Assembly (NCBI RefSeq): GCF_020463795.1
Contig: NZ_CP080025.1
Span: 4,957,501 to 5,021,500 of the forward strand
Source: Echinicola marina
GTDB lineage: Bacteria > Bacteroidota > Bacteroidia > Cytophagales > Cyclobacteriaceae
Reading direction: 5' to 3'
DNA length: 64,000 nt
The notes under the pieces are model-generated. The model was given only the letters and a program-made list of their open reading frames with translations. It was not told the DNA's origin and ran no database searches. Both the position numbers and the translations under genes were made by a program. The stretch's first letter is position 1. Every line of letters starts with the position of its first letter. Shown here piece by piece: positions 27,512-36,243 of this stretch.

Positions 27512-29188
27512 ATGGCAGTAGAAAAGGTACTATCCAACAAAAACATAACACAGATGGAACGTGAAACTCCAGAAATAGAATTACTTTTTGGAGAAGAAGT
27601 GCTCGATCGGCTTTCTTCCGCAGAAATACCAGACCTATGGAATACTCTTGTTGGAGCATGTCCTTGGGCAACTACATTTCAAAGATTTGAATTTGTAAAC
27701 ACTTGGTATAATTTATATCAAAAAGAATATATACCAGTTTTGATCTTGGAAAGCAAAAAAGATCGGCTTACTGGAATATTTCCTTTGGCCCTAAACAAAA
27801 AAAAGCAACTCATCGCTGCTGGGGCTGACCAAGCGGAATACCAAGTTTGGGTTTATCATACTGAAAATTGCCATTATTTTTTGGACAGGTCACTGCATTT
27901 ACTTTGGAGTAAAATTCACCCTTCTAAAATAACATTGAAATACCTGCCTGAAGGGAGTCCCATGGAAACCTTTTCTCAAAAGCATTTTTGGAGAAAAAGA
28001 AGCCATATAAAAACACATAGACACCCTGTTCTTGAGACCTTCAGCGAAAAACCCTATGTTGAAATCCGAAAAAAGAATAAGCGAGAAAAGCTCAACCGCC
28101 TTAAACGACAAGGCGACCTCCAATTCAGTAAAATCACTAAAATAGATGAATTTACTGAAATATTGGACGAATTGATCATACAAAGTGACTTCAGAAAGGG
28201 GGCTGTCTATAACCACATGATTTTCAAAGAAGACCCCTTGAGAAAATCTTTTATGTTAGCACTTTTTGAAAAGGAGTTATTGCATGTTTCCACCCTAAGG
28301 CTAAATGACGAAATCATCGCTTCAAATGTGGGCGTGGTGGGAAAAAGTTGGGTCCATCTTCAAGGTATCAATACCCATTCCCCTTTTTATGCAAAACACT
28401 CTCCAGGAATACTCCATTTCCTGATGTTAGCCCAAGATTTGAAAGCTGAAAGTATTAAAATATTTGACCTCACTCCTGGAGCAGACACTTATAAAAGTAG
28501 TTTGGCAAGCGAGTTCAAAAAGGCTTTTGAACTTACCATCCAAAATCCACAAAAAATTCACCTAGATGAATGGAAAAATAATTTTATTGTCAAGGCAAAA
28601 AAGCAACTGGAAAGCATGGGCTTCGATGAGGCAAGTCTGAGAAAGCACAAATCCAATTTTCTTTTTATAAAAAATAAGTGGAAACACTTACTTAGACAAA
28701 ATCCCGGAATTCATCTTCAAAGGGTCTACAGGGACAAAACACATTTCCCTAACCCTAAATTCTTTGCCATTAACAAGCAAATTCCAAATGGTCAGTCAAT
28801 CAATATTCAAAAAAACAATTTAGGTGATTTATTAAAATATGAGCCCAATGATGAACCGCTTCCCATGCAAGCATTTCTGATGGACTGCATGAAAAAACTC
28901 GAAGAAGGCCAAGAATGCTGGACTTATGTGGACAAGGATAAACTCCAAATTTTGGCCTGGTTTACAGTAAATCCCAAAAACAGCTCAATCCCAAACGACG
29001 AAATCAAACTTCCCCTGCTCAATGGAATCATTCAGGAATTTTACCTGAAAAACTCAGCGAATCCCCCTATCAAGGCATTTTTAAACCAGCTTATATCACT
29101 AAAAAATATTGATGGAAAAGAATTGTTGTTTTATACCAAGGACAAAAATATTCAAAAAATTTTAATGGATTTACAGGTTCCTATTTAA
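27512..29188 (+). CDS. Large GNAT (BioF2/CelD-like) acyltransferase paralogue 3
   Basis: About 558 aa from ATG 27512; an upstream TTG at 27479 would add 11 mostly hydrophobic residues and is less likely. Motifs: CPWATTFQRFEFVNTWYNLY, AAGADQAEYQVWVY, FDLTPGADTYKSSLA and the C-terminal module GDLLKYEPND. The order and spacing copy paralogues 1 and 2. It is followed after about 80 bp by the deacetylase gene. Together the set suggests several distinct acylations or a multi-subunit acyltransferase; neither is shown. Confidence 0.74.
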   Translation: MAVEKVLSNKNITQMERETPEIELLFGEEVLDRLSSAEIPDLWNTLVGACPWATTFQRFEFVNTWYNLYQKEYIPVLILESKKDRLTGIFPLALNKKKQLIAAGADQAEYQVWVYHTENCHYFLDRSLHLLWSKIHPSKITLKYLPEGSPMETFSQKHFWRKRSHIKTHRHPVLETFSEKPYVEIRKKNKREKLNRLKRQGDLQFSKITKIDEFTEILDELIIQSDFRKGAVYNHMIFKEDPLRKSFMLALFEKELLHVSTLRLNDEIIASNVGVVGKSWVHLQGINTHSPFYAKHSPGILHFLMLAQDLKAESIKIFDLTPGADTYKSSLASEFKKAFELTIQNPQKIHLDEWKNNFIVKAKKQLESMGFDEASLRKHKSNFLFIKNKWKHLLRQNPGIHLQRVYRDKTHFPNPKFFAINKQIPNGQSINIQKNNLGDLLKYEPNDEPLPMQAFLMDCMKKLEEGQECWTYVDKDKLQILAWFTVNPKNSSIPNDEIKLPLLNGIIQEFYLKNSANPPIKAFLNQLISLKNIDGKELLFYTKDKNIQKILMDLQVPI

Positions 29189-29269
29189 TCAACAAAATGT
29201 AATTATTGTTGAATTTTCAGGAGAGCAAACAGATTATACAGACCATAGAAAACCCAAATTAAACTTAAC

Positions 29270-30229
29270 ATGACCCCTAATTTCAGTAATATTTTTAAAT
29301 GGAGCCTTGCCCAAACAATAATAGGAGCAGGACTAGTTAAAAGTGCCATCAAAAGAGCCATGAATGGCGATCATATTTTGGCAGTTTATTTTCATGATCC
29401 CAGCAGAAAAGAATTTGAGTCTGCCGTAAAATGGCTCTTGAAAAATGAATTCCAATTCATCTCTCCAGAAGATTTATTAATGATTGCCCAAAATAAACAA
29501 CCGTTCCCCAAGGGGGCTATCATGATTACTGTAGATGATGGATGGAAAAATAATGAGGAAAACATTGTAGAAGTGGCCAACACCTATAAAATCCCCGTCT
29601 GTATCTTCGTGGCTACAGAAGCTATAGAAACAGGAAATTACTGGTGGCCCAAGGTCATTTATGCCAACAAAACCCTCCAAAAGGACATCCCTGATGTTCA
29701 AGACCTTAAGAAGGTATCTAATGAAAAAAGATTGGAAATCATCAATAAAATCAAAACTACAGATAAAAACGGGCGTGAAGCCATGGACATCAAACAGATC
29801 ATAAGAATTTCCAAATCTCCCTATGTACATATTGGTGCCCATACCCATACCCATCCAATTTTACCGAATTGTTCCTATGAGCAATCACTGGAAGAACTCA
29901 AATCTTCCAAAGAAAAACTGGAAAGTTGGATAGGAAAACCCGTGATCTCTTTTGCTTATCCCAATGGTGACTTTACCAATAGAGAAATCAACCTTCTCAG
30001 CCAATTAAATTATCAACTGGCATTCACCTGTGAACCTACGGGCATTAAAAGGCAAAACCTCTTGAGTCCGTACAAAATCCCAAGATTTGCATTTTTGGAG
30101 GGAGCTTCAATGGCTGAAAATATCTGTAGAATGGTAGGAATCTGGCAACCGCTCAGAGACCAATTCAGGTATACTTTATTTCATCAAAAAGCAGAATACT
30201 CGGAATATAAATTCCAAAAGCAATCCTAA
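29270..30229 (+). CDS. NodB-type polysaccharide deacetylase
   Basis: 319 aa. NodB motif 1 is ITVDDGW (Asp89, Asp90) and motif 2 is HTHTH with metal ligands His191 and His195, followed by FAYPNGDFTNREI. These enzymes remove N- or O-acetyl groups from polysaccharides in a metal-dependent way. No clear signal peptide; the N-terminus is only moderately hydrophobic, so location is uncertain. It is the last plus-strand gene of the EPS locus and ends 36 bp before the convergent lyase-like gene. It may balance the acyltransferases upstream. Confidence 0.86.
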   Translation: MTPNFSNIFKWSLAQTIIGAGLVKSAIKRAMNGDHILAVYFHDPSRKEFESAVKWLLKNEFQFISPEDLLMIAQNKQPFPKGAIMITVDDGWKNNEENIVEVANTYKIPVCIFVATEAIETGNYWWPKVIYANKTLQKDIPDVQDLKKVSNEKRLEIINKIKTTDKNGREAMDIKQIIRISKSPYVHIGAHTHTHPILPNCSYEQSLEELKSSKEKLESWIGKPVISFAYPNGDFTNREINLLSQLNYQLAFTCEPTGIKRQNLLSPYKIPRFAFLEGASMAENICRMVGIWQPLRDQFRYTLFHQKAEYSEYKFQKQS

Positions 30230-30265
30230 AGTTTCTTAATATAATTTGGTGAACGAGGGTAAACT

Positions 30266-31048
30266 TTATCTGGACATTTCTTCTGGCGTGCTATTTTCAT
30301 TGCCTATTCTAATATTATCAAAGTACAGCACCCTTAGTTGTGTATCTGTTGTTTTATGGCCATTCCATGCCCATTTGTAAAGACCTACTTTCCATCTAGG
30401 ATTTTCATATCCAGACTTCATATTTCTTCCCTCTAACTGAAGCACCTTTTCTCCATTCATCCATATTCTTACTATTCCCTCTTCATTTGGCGAATGCACT
30501 AGATGAAAGACAAATTGCGTCCAACTATCCTTGGGAACATTGGTCAAAATATGGTCCTTGTACCTATTGTCATTGCCTATTGAACGGAAAATAAGTTGAT
30601 CATTCCTTACCTGTAGTGAGTTGGGAGGACTACCTGCGCCTCCTTGATGCCATTGGCTAATGATTTCCCTGTAACTATCTTTTTGAAAGAAATCCTCTGG
30701 AAAATAAACAGCAAAAGAATACCAACGATCCATCATAACCTGTTCCGGAAACAATACTTCTGCTCTGGTTCCATTGGCCACCATATCATCTGTATCACGA
30801 AGCTCAAACCTTCCAGCATATTGACCTTTAAATACCGGTGCCTTGACTAATGAAAATGAATAGTCTTTGAATAGTTGTTTGTGAGCTATACTTAAAGATG
30901 AATTTCCCTCAAAGGTTTCTTCAAATAATAGGGAAAGAGAATTTTCTAGGACCTTATTTCCCATAAAGCTCGTATTTTCCCCTTTTATAGGTGACTCCTT
31001 GTCAGCACATGAGCAAAAAAACACAATAAAAATCAGTCTTAGTATCAC
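30266..31048 (-). CDS. Polysaccharide-lyase-like lipoprotein, paralogue 1
   Basis: 260 aa with a short hydrophobic N-terminus and Cys14 (FFCSC) as probable lipid anchor. The body resembles jelly-roll polysaccharide lyases of the heparin lyase I/glucuronan lyase type: NGTRAEVLFPEQ, RWYSFAVYFPEDF, ISQWHQGGAGSPP, then VRIWMNGEKVLQLEG and the closing RVLYFDNIRIGNE. It shares this layout with the two genes upstream on the same strand but lacks their C-terminal tails. Likely cleaves uronate-containing glycan at the cell surface; substrate inferred, not known. Confidence 0.78.
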   Translation of the reverse strand: MILRLIFIVFFCSCADKESPIKGENTSFMGNKVLENSLSLLFEETFEGNSSLSIAHKQLFKDYSFSLVKAPVFKGQYAGRFELRDTDDMVANGTRAEVLFPEQVMMDRWYSFAVYFPEDFFQKDSYREIISQWHQGGAGSPPNSLQVRNDQLIFRSIGNDNRYKDHILTNVPKDSWTQFVFHLVHSPNEEGIVRIWMNGEKVLQLEGRNMKSGYENPRWKVGLYKWAWNGHKTTDTQLRVLYFDNIRIGNENSTPEEMSR

Positions 31049-31403
31049 TTTTCCTAAATATTTCTTCTAGTACAATATAAGCAAAAATAACCACAACAAA
31101 CTGATTCACAACACAATAAACCTTATTCAATATCTTTTTTGGAACATTTTACCAGCTGAAATCCCTAGGAACAAACCAAATGCTTTTACTTTACAGCAGT
31201 CCAACTCCATATAAATAGATTCTATTGATTTTTTCATCCAATAAGACCTGAAAAAGAAAAACTTCAGAATAGCTTATAATCCAATAATGCAACCATAATA
31301 TCGAAGGGTATATGATCCTCCGATACCTTCCATTTGCAAATGCAAAAGAGGGGAAATCTAATTTCTAGATCTCCCCTCTTTTGCATCAAAATAACTAATT
31401 CAA
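31049..31403. other. Intergenic region between lyase-like genes 1 and 2
   Basis: 355 bp without an open frame. The right end contains the strong hairpin at 31340-31386, annotated separately. The rest is AT-rich and presumably includes the promoter of the 30266-31048 gene. Nothing else was recognised. Confidence 0.5.
31340..31386 (-). terminator. Hairpin terminator downstream of lyase-like gene 2
   Basis: A perfect 15-bp stem (31340-31354 with 31372-31386; arms start ATGCAAAAGAGGGGA) lies 17 bp beyond the stop of the 31404-33056 gene. The arm contains the T tract, and no long U tail follows on the minus strand, so termination efficiency is uncertain. Confidence 0.6.
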
Positions 31404-33056
31404 TTATCCAATTGTAGTTGAATTCCCCTCTTCAATTGTGAACCTAAAAACTTCAGTATTTCCTGTTATTTTCTCCCCATCCACTTCAAAGAAAGGAGTG
31501 ATTTCCAATTCATAATCGCCAGGGTATAAACCTTCCCCATACCAGAAATTCCCATTACCATCGTCACCGTTTAAGGAGAAAGGAGCACTTTCACTTAGAT
31601 TGCTTCTATTCGCTGCTCCACTAAGATCTAGTAAAACTTCCACAGGAGCGGTTCCTTCATAGTTAGGCACGATAGACAATCTATGGTCTTTGGCCGTAAT
31701 GATGGATCCAGAATTGAATTGTCCAATCTCCTTATCTGAACTGGTATTGATCAAACTCAGACTTTGGATATCAAATGAAGGCAGTTCAGGTGCAACACTT
31801 GTGTTTTCCAATATTGCATTTTCATCAGCCGTTATGATAGTAAATCTAAATTTCTCTGCAGGACCAGCTACTTTCTCTCCATTTACATTATAATAGGGAG
31901 TTACCAAAAGCTCATAATCGCCAGGATACAGACCATCACCATACCAGAAATTCCCATTACCATCATCACCACTTAAGGAGAAAGGGGCCGTATCATCTAA
32001 AGAATTTTTGCTCGCCGCACCGCTCAAGTCAAATTTAACCTCCACAGGCTCACTTCCCGCTTCAAAATTTGGAACAATAGAAAGCCTGTGATCCTTCGCA
32101 CCAATTGTTGCTTGGTCCAGAAAATCACCCACCGCCTCATCACTACTGGTATTGATTAATGTCAAGCTGTGTACAGGACCTTCACTAGGAAGTTCATTAC
32201 CTTCTTCTGGATCCGGAGTAGGCTCTACTACACCTACTTCTCCACCTAAGGAAGACATTTCCTCAAAAGAAGCATTCTCATCCCCCATTCTGACATTATC
32301 AAAATACATGATTCTTTGGTCTGCGTCAGTGGTTTCGGATCCATTCCAGTCATCTTTGTAAATACCGATTTTCCATCTTGGCAAGCCATAGTTTTTGTCG
32401 ATATTTCCCCCTTTGATATCAAGAACCTTCTCCCCGTTCATCCAAACTTCAACTAATCCATCACTACCTGACGAGTGAATGATGTGGAATACAAATTCAT
32501 TCCAAGCATCTTTTTTAACTGCTGCTACATCATAATCTTTTCTTTCCTCCTTAGTAGGTCCACTCTTTAAGAAAAAACGATCTTCTTTTATTCTAAAAGT
32601 AGTCGTAGGACTACCTGATCCACTTCCTTGGTGCCACTGGGTGATAATGTCATTATTGCTATCCTTCTCAAATCCATTAGCAGGAAGATAAAGACTATAG
32701 GAATACCACCTTTCATTTTCCGATTGTTCAGGAAACAAAACCTCTGCTCTAGTACCATTAGATACCATATCATCATCATCATTCAATTCAAATCTTCCTG
32801 AGTAAGCACCTTGGAAAACAGGATTATTCGCTACTCGGAAAGAATGGTCTTCTGATAGCTGTTGGTGGGTAAATGACAAGGGGTCACTTCCTTCAAAGTT
32901 CTCTTGATAAAGAATATTTGGAGAAGTAGATAAACCTGTAGCTTTTTGGATATCAGCTCCTTCTATATTATCCTCCATCATATTACAAGAAGAAATTCCC
33001 CCAGCCAAAAGGGTGATGCCTAATAGGCTTTTAAAATAATTGTTGTTTACTTTCAT
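31404..33056 (-). CDS. Polysaccharide-lyase-like lipoprotein with two tandem C-terminal modules, paralogue 2
   Basis: 550 aa from the ATG at 33056; an ATG at 33068 adds four residues. The chosen start puts the lipobox cysteine at residue 24, the same as in paralogue 3. Residues 45-270 form the lyase-like domain (NGTRAEVLFPEQ, RWYSYSLYLP, ITQWHQGSGSGSP, VWMNGEKVLDIKG, MYFDNVRMGDE). After an acidic Pro-rich linker, two repeats of about 110 aa (297-407 and 432-541) share LINTSSD, AKDHRLSIVPN, FSLxGDDGNGNFWYG and LYPGDYEL. The repeats look like beta-sandwich adhesion or carbohydrate-binding modules. Function by homology only. Confidence 0.8.
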   Translation of the reverse strand: MKVNNNYFKSLLGITLLAGGISSCNMMEDNIEGADIQKATGLSTSPNILYQENFEGSDPLSFTHQQLSEDHSFRVANNPVFQGAYSGRFELNDDDDMVSNGTRAEVLFPEQSENERWYSYSLYLPANGFEKDSNNDIITQWHQGSGSGSPTTTFRIKEDRFFLKSGPTKEERKDYDVAAVKKDAWNEFVFHIIHSSGSDGLVEVWMNGEKVLDIKGGNIDKNYGLPRWKIGIYKDDWNGSETTDADQRIMYFDNVRMGDENASFEEMSSLGGEVGVVEPTPDPEEGNELPSEGPVHSLTLINTSSDEAVGDFLDQATIGAKDHRLSIVPNFEAGSEPVEVKFDLSGAASKNSLDDTAPFSLSGDDGNGNFWYGDGLYPGDYELLVTPYYNVNGEKVAGPAEKFRFTIITADENAILENTSVAPELPSFDIQSLSLINTSSDKEIGQFNSGSIITAKDHRLSIVPNYEGTAPVEVLLDLSGAANRSNLSESAPFSLNGDDGNGNFWYGEGLYPGDYELEITPFFEVDGEKITGNTEVFRFTIEEGNSTTIG

Positions 33057-33162
33057 TGAATTTTTCAATTTTTTATTTACGAAGTTTGTTTTACTTGGTG
33101 TTAAAGGTTATTTATCTTGGATTTACTCTTTTCATCGTTGTGTTTGGGCAATACTTTTCCTC

Positions 33163-33182
33163 ATCCAGTCTTAAAACTGGAT
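33163..33182 (-). terminator. Weak hairpin downstream of lyase-like gene 3
   Basis: ATCCAGT (33163-33169) pairs with ACTGGAT (33176-33182) over a 6-nt loop, about 30 bp past the stop of the gene at 33213. It lacks a U tail, so it may be an mRNA end-stabilising hairpin rather than a terminator. Confidence 0.3.
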
Positions 33183-33212
33183 AAACCAGGCCTTTATGTA
33201 GGAATGATTTGG

Positions 33213-34202
33213 CTATTTGTCTTTTCCGTTGCCTTTTCCGGGAATTGGTTTTCCTGCATTCCCTGCTTCAGGATTTGAATCAGCAGTAAGTTTACAGTCA
33301 TCACCAGAGGTCTCTTCTTCCTCAGGATTCGTAATTGCAGTCTCTTCCTCTTCTTCTGGAGATATGCTGCTAATATCATCGCTTCTAGAGGTCATCTCTT
33401 CATAACTGGCATTTTGGTTACCCAGCCTTACATTATCAAAAAACATTACTCTTCTGTCTGTATCAGTGGTTCCCGATCCATTCCAATTATCCTTATAAAT
33501 CCCTATCTTCCATCTAGGCAGTCCATAATCTTTATTCATATTGCCACCTTCTATATGGAGGACTTTTTCTCCGTTCATCCAAACTTCGACCAGACCTTCA
33601 CTCCCAGATGAATGTACAATGTGAAATACAAACTCATTCCATGCATCTTTCTTCACTGCAGCAATGTCATAGTCCTTCCTCTCTTCTTTGGTGGGACCAC
33701 TTTTCAAGAAGAAGCGATCATCCTTGATCCTTAGTGTAGTTGTTGGACTTCCAGACCCACTTCCTTGGTGCCACTGACTGATAATATCGTTATTGGAATC
33801 AATTTGGAAATCCTTAGATGGCAAATAAAGGGAATAAGAATACCATCTTTCATTGTATGACAGCTCAGGAAACAACACTTCTGCCCTTGTCCCGTTGGAA
33901 ACCAAAGGATCATAATCATTTAATTCAAAACGACCTGATCCCGAGCCATTTACAACTGGAGACGAAGCAATTGTCAAGGAATAATCCTCTGACAATTGCT
34001 TATGTGCAAAGGAAAAAGGATCACTCCCCTCAAAAGTCTCTTGGTATTCAATATTGGGTGAACTTGATATACCAGTAGCTGCATGGAACTCTTCTTTTAC
34101 AATGTTGTCTTCCTCGAAGTCGGTCATTTCACAAGAAGTAGAAACTAAGCCAATGACCGAAAATGCTAATAAACTTTTTAAAGCGTTATTGGTGATTTTC
34201 AT
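33213..34202 (-). CDS. Polysaccharide-lyase-like lipoprotein, paralogue 3
   Basis: 329 aa with a signal sequence and lipobox cysteine at residue 24 (VSTSC). The lyase-like domain is very close to that of paralogue 2, including NGTRAEVLFPEL, RWYSYSLYLPS, ISQWHQGSGSGSP, DRFFLKSGPTKEERKDYD and VWMNGEKVLHIEG. Instead of repeat modules it ends in an acidic low-complexity tail (SPEEEEETAITNPEEEET) and a Gly/Lys-rich end. The near identity over the core points to recent duplication with paralogue 2. Probably cell-surface EPS processing. Confidence 0.8.
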   Translation of the reverse strand: MKITNNALKSLLAFSVIGLVSTSCEMTDFEEDNIVKEEFHAATGISSSPNIEYQETFEGSDPFSFAHKQLSEDYSLTIASSPVVNGSGSGRFELNDYDPLVSNGTRAEVLFPELSYNERWYSYSLYLPSKDFQIDSNNDIISQWHQGSGSGSPTTTLRIKDDRFFLKSGPTKEERKDYDIAAVKKDAWNEFVFHIVHSSGSEGLVEVWMNGEKVLHIEGGNMNKDYGLPRWKIGIYKDNWNGSGTTDTDRRVMFFDNVRLGNQNASYEEMTSRSDDISSISPEEEEETAITNPEEEETSGDDCKLTADSNPEAGNAGKPIPGKGNGKDK

Positions 34203-34854
34203 TCGTGAGTTTAAGTTTAATATTGATTTATTTAAAGGTTGGGTACTCTATTTGATTAGGTGCTTATCATCTACTAATGATATACTGAAGTCAGATTCCA
34301 AAAGGGCAAAGAAATATCAGCCTACATCTTGCAGTAGTTCAAATTTTACGAGTTGATTTTATTTCGTATTAGAAAGAAAATCGCTGATTTTCAGACCAAT
34401 TCCCCTAGCATAACCGGGAAAATCTTTTGGATGATTTCGGTTTCCCAACAAGCCAATAACTATGCCAGTGAAATAACTGTAAATCACCCTTTTAGCTTAA
34501 ATAAAAACAAGTGGTCAAAAACCATAAACCAACGACATGCATTAATAAATGAAAAATTATACAATCAAATAAATAAAAAATCGAAGTGAAAAAAACATCA
34601 TGGAAAGATTGAAAATCTAACTAAACCGAAAGAAAAACTGTGTATTAAGGTACACATTATGTAGAAATACATTTTAAAAAAGTAGAGGTTAATAATTAAT
34701 TTTTTCTATTAATGCTTCAATGATTAAAAATAAATTAAAACCATAAACATACTGATTAACAGTAAGTTATACACTTTAACAAAAATAAACCAATGTACAA
34801 AAACCGAGTAGATACACACTAAAAGTGTGGAAGTACACATATTCCACACTTTAT
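34203..34854. other. Non-coding AT-rich region between the lyase genes and the initiating transferase
   Basis: 652 bp. Two plus-strand open frames here (34054-34356, overlapping paralogue 3, and 34353-34589) have no recognisable protein character and are judged chance frames. TGTGTA/TACACA (34639-34656) forms a short palindrome. TACACA-like words recur near 34651 and 34833. The terminator hairpin for the transferase gene is at 34822-34852. The left part should hold the promoter of lyase-like gene 3. Confidence 0.45.
34822..34852 (-). terminator. Terminator hairpin after the phosphoglycosyl transferase gene
   Basis: AAAGTGTGGAA (34822-34832) and TTCCACACTTT (34842-34852) are perfect 11-bp arms around a 9-nt loop, directly after the stop codon at 34855. 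The T-run is short on the minus strand, so it is a moderately strong candidate. Confidence 0.65.
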
Positions 34855-36243
34855 CTAAAAAGAATTCTTGTGTGTTTTCCTACTAAAAATAGTCAAATAA
34901 ATAATTTTCAAATCAAGACACATCGTCCAATGCTCCAAATACCATAAATCATGCATTATACGCTGCTCTTTCTGCTCAAAAGTTTCAGTTGGACCTCTCC
35001 AACCATTTACCTGTGCCCACCCCGTTATTCCAGGCTTAAAGTAATGTCTTACCATGGCTTTATCTACATTCTTTTGAAATTCCTGATTCAGAAAGCTTCT
35101 ATGTGGCCTTGGCCCCACCACACTCATATGTCCCATAAAGACATTGGCAAACTGAGGTAATTCATCAATGCTATATTTCCTCAAAATCTTTCCTATTTTG
35201 GTAATCCTTGGATCATTGAATTTAGTGGAAACCTTTCCAGTCTCATCATTCTTTTTCATGGTCCTAAATTTAAACACCCGGAAGGGCTTGCTTCCCTGAC
35301 CAATCCTTACAGGGCAATAAAATACAGGGCCGGGAGAGTCCAATTTTATCAGAATGGCTACTACGATAAAAATCGGAGACAACATCAAAAGCGCTACACT
35401 GGAGAAAATCCAATCAAAACATTCCTTAAGGAAAAAAGACCATTTATTATCCAAGGGCATTTGCCGGACATTTACCATATCCAATGCTCCTTTTCTGACC
35501 ACCTTGTATTCCTTTCCTAGGATATTTCCATAATCAGGAACAAACCTTACACGGGTGCCATAATAATCAGCAGTCTTAAGGATTTTTTTTATTTCCTTGG
35601 AACATTTTACCGGAAGGGCCACTATAATTTCATCCACTGGGTTTGCCGCAATATAATCTCCCATGTGGCTGACATCACTCACATACCCTGCTGCCTCGTA
35701 TGTATTTTCCTTCTCAAGATCGTCCTCCTTATACCTTATAAAACCTTTAATTTGGTAACCCAAATTGGGATGCCCTTTGTAATATGTATTTACCTTATTT
35801 ACCATTTCCCCCTTCCCTGTAACCAAAACATTTTTCAGTCCATTACCATTTTGATTAATCCTGTTGATGATACTCAGAATAATAAAATTGGTAGAAATCC
35901 CAATCAAAGGAAAGCCTATGGAAAAATAGATAACTACCTTTCTAAAAGTTGGAGGAAAAGTAAAGATCAAATATATCAGTCCAAAGAGCACCACCAAAAT
36001 TGCGCTGGCTTTGACATAATTAAAAATTCTACTTGAATAGTCTCCCTTATATTCAAAGAGGTACAACTTCCGCCATATCACTATGATAAACCAAAGGGAG
36101 GTCAATGCAAAAAACAATAACCAATCCACTGACTGCACACCATTTTCTTTACTCAAATAAATAGATAAGAGAAAGGTCAGACCTAAGGTTATCACATCCC
36201 ATACAAAGAAAATTCCTGAAACAAATCTATTGGTACTATTCAT
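34855..36243 (-). CDS. Undecaprenyl-phosphate glycosylphosphotransferase (WcaJ-like)
   Basis: 462 aa. Four to five N-terminal membrane helices (about 10-130) are followed by a Rossmann-like CoA-binding_3 domain with VLVTGKGEMVNKV and a fifth membrane segment near 275-300. The C-terminal catalytic bac_transf domain has KLDSPGPVFYCPVRIGQ, FKFRTM, RITKIGKILRKYSIDELPQ and VVGPRPH. It transfers a sugar-1-phosphate to undecaprenyl phosphate, the first step of EPS repeat synthesis. It stands alone on the opposite strand, about 4.6 kb beyond the main EPS run, with its own terminator, so it has separate regulation. Confidence 0.93.
   Translation of the reverse strand: MNSTNRFVSGIFFVWDVITLGLTFLLSIYLSKENGVQSVDWLLFFALTSLWFIIVIWRKLYLFEYKGDYSSRIFNYVKASAILVVLFGLIYLIFTFPPTFRKVVIYFSIGFPLIGISTNFIILSIINRINQNGNGLKNVLVTGKGEMVNKVNTYYKGHPNLGYQIKGFIRYKEDDLEKENTYEAAGYVSDVSHMGDYIAANPVDEIIVALPVKCSKEIKKILKTADYYGTRVRFVPDYGNILGKEYKVVRKGALDMVNVRQMPLDNKWSFFLKECFDWIFSSVALLMLSPIFIVVAILIKLDSPGPVFYCPVRIGQGSKPFRVFKFRTMKKNDETGKVSTKFNDPRITKIGKILRKYSIDELPQFANVFMGHMSVVGPRPHRSFLNQEFQKNVDKAMVRHYFKPGITGWAQVNGWRGPTETFEQKEQRIMHDLWYLEHWTMCLDLKIIYLTIFSRKTHKNSF

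Noticed and set aside
34054-34589. Two plus-strand open frames of 78-100 codons near the lyase genes
   Set aside because: One overlaps lyase-like gene 3 in antisense; both have poor amino-acid character and no family match.
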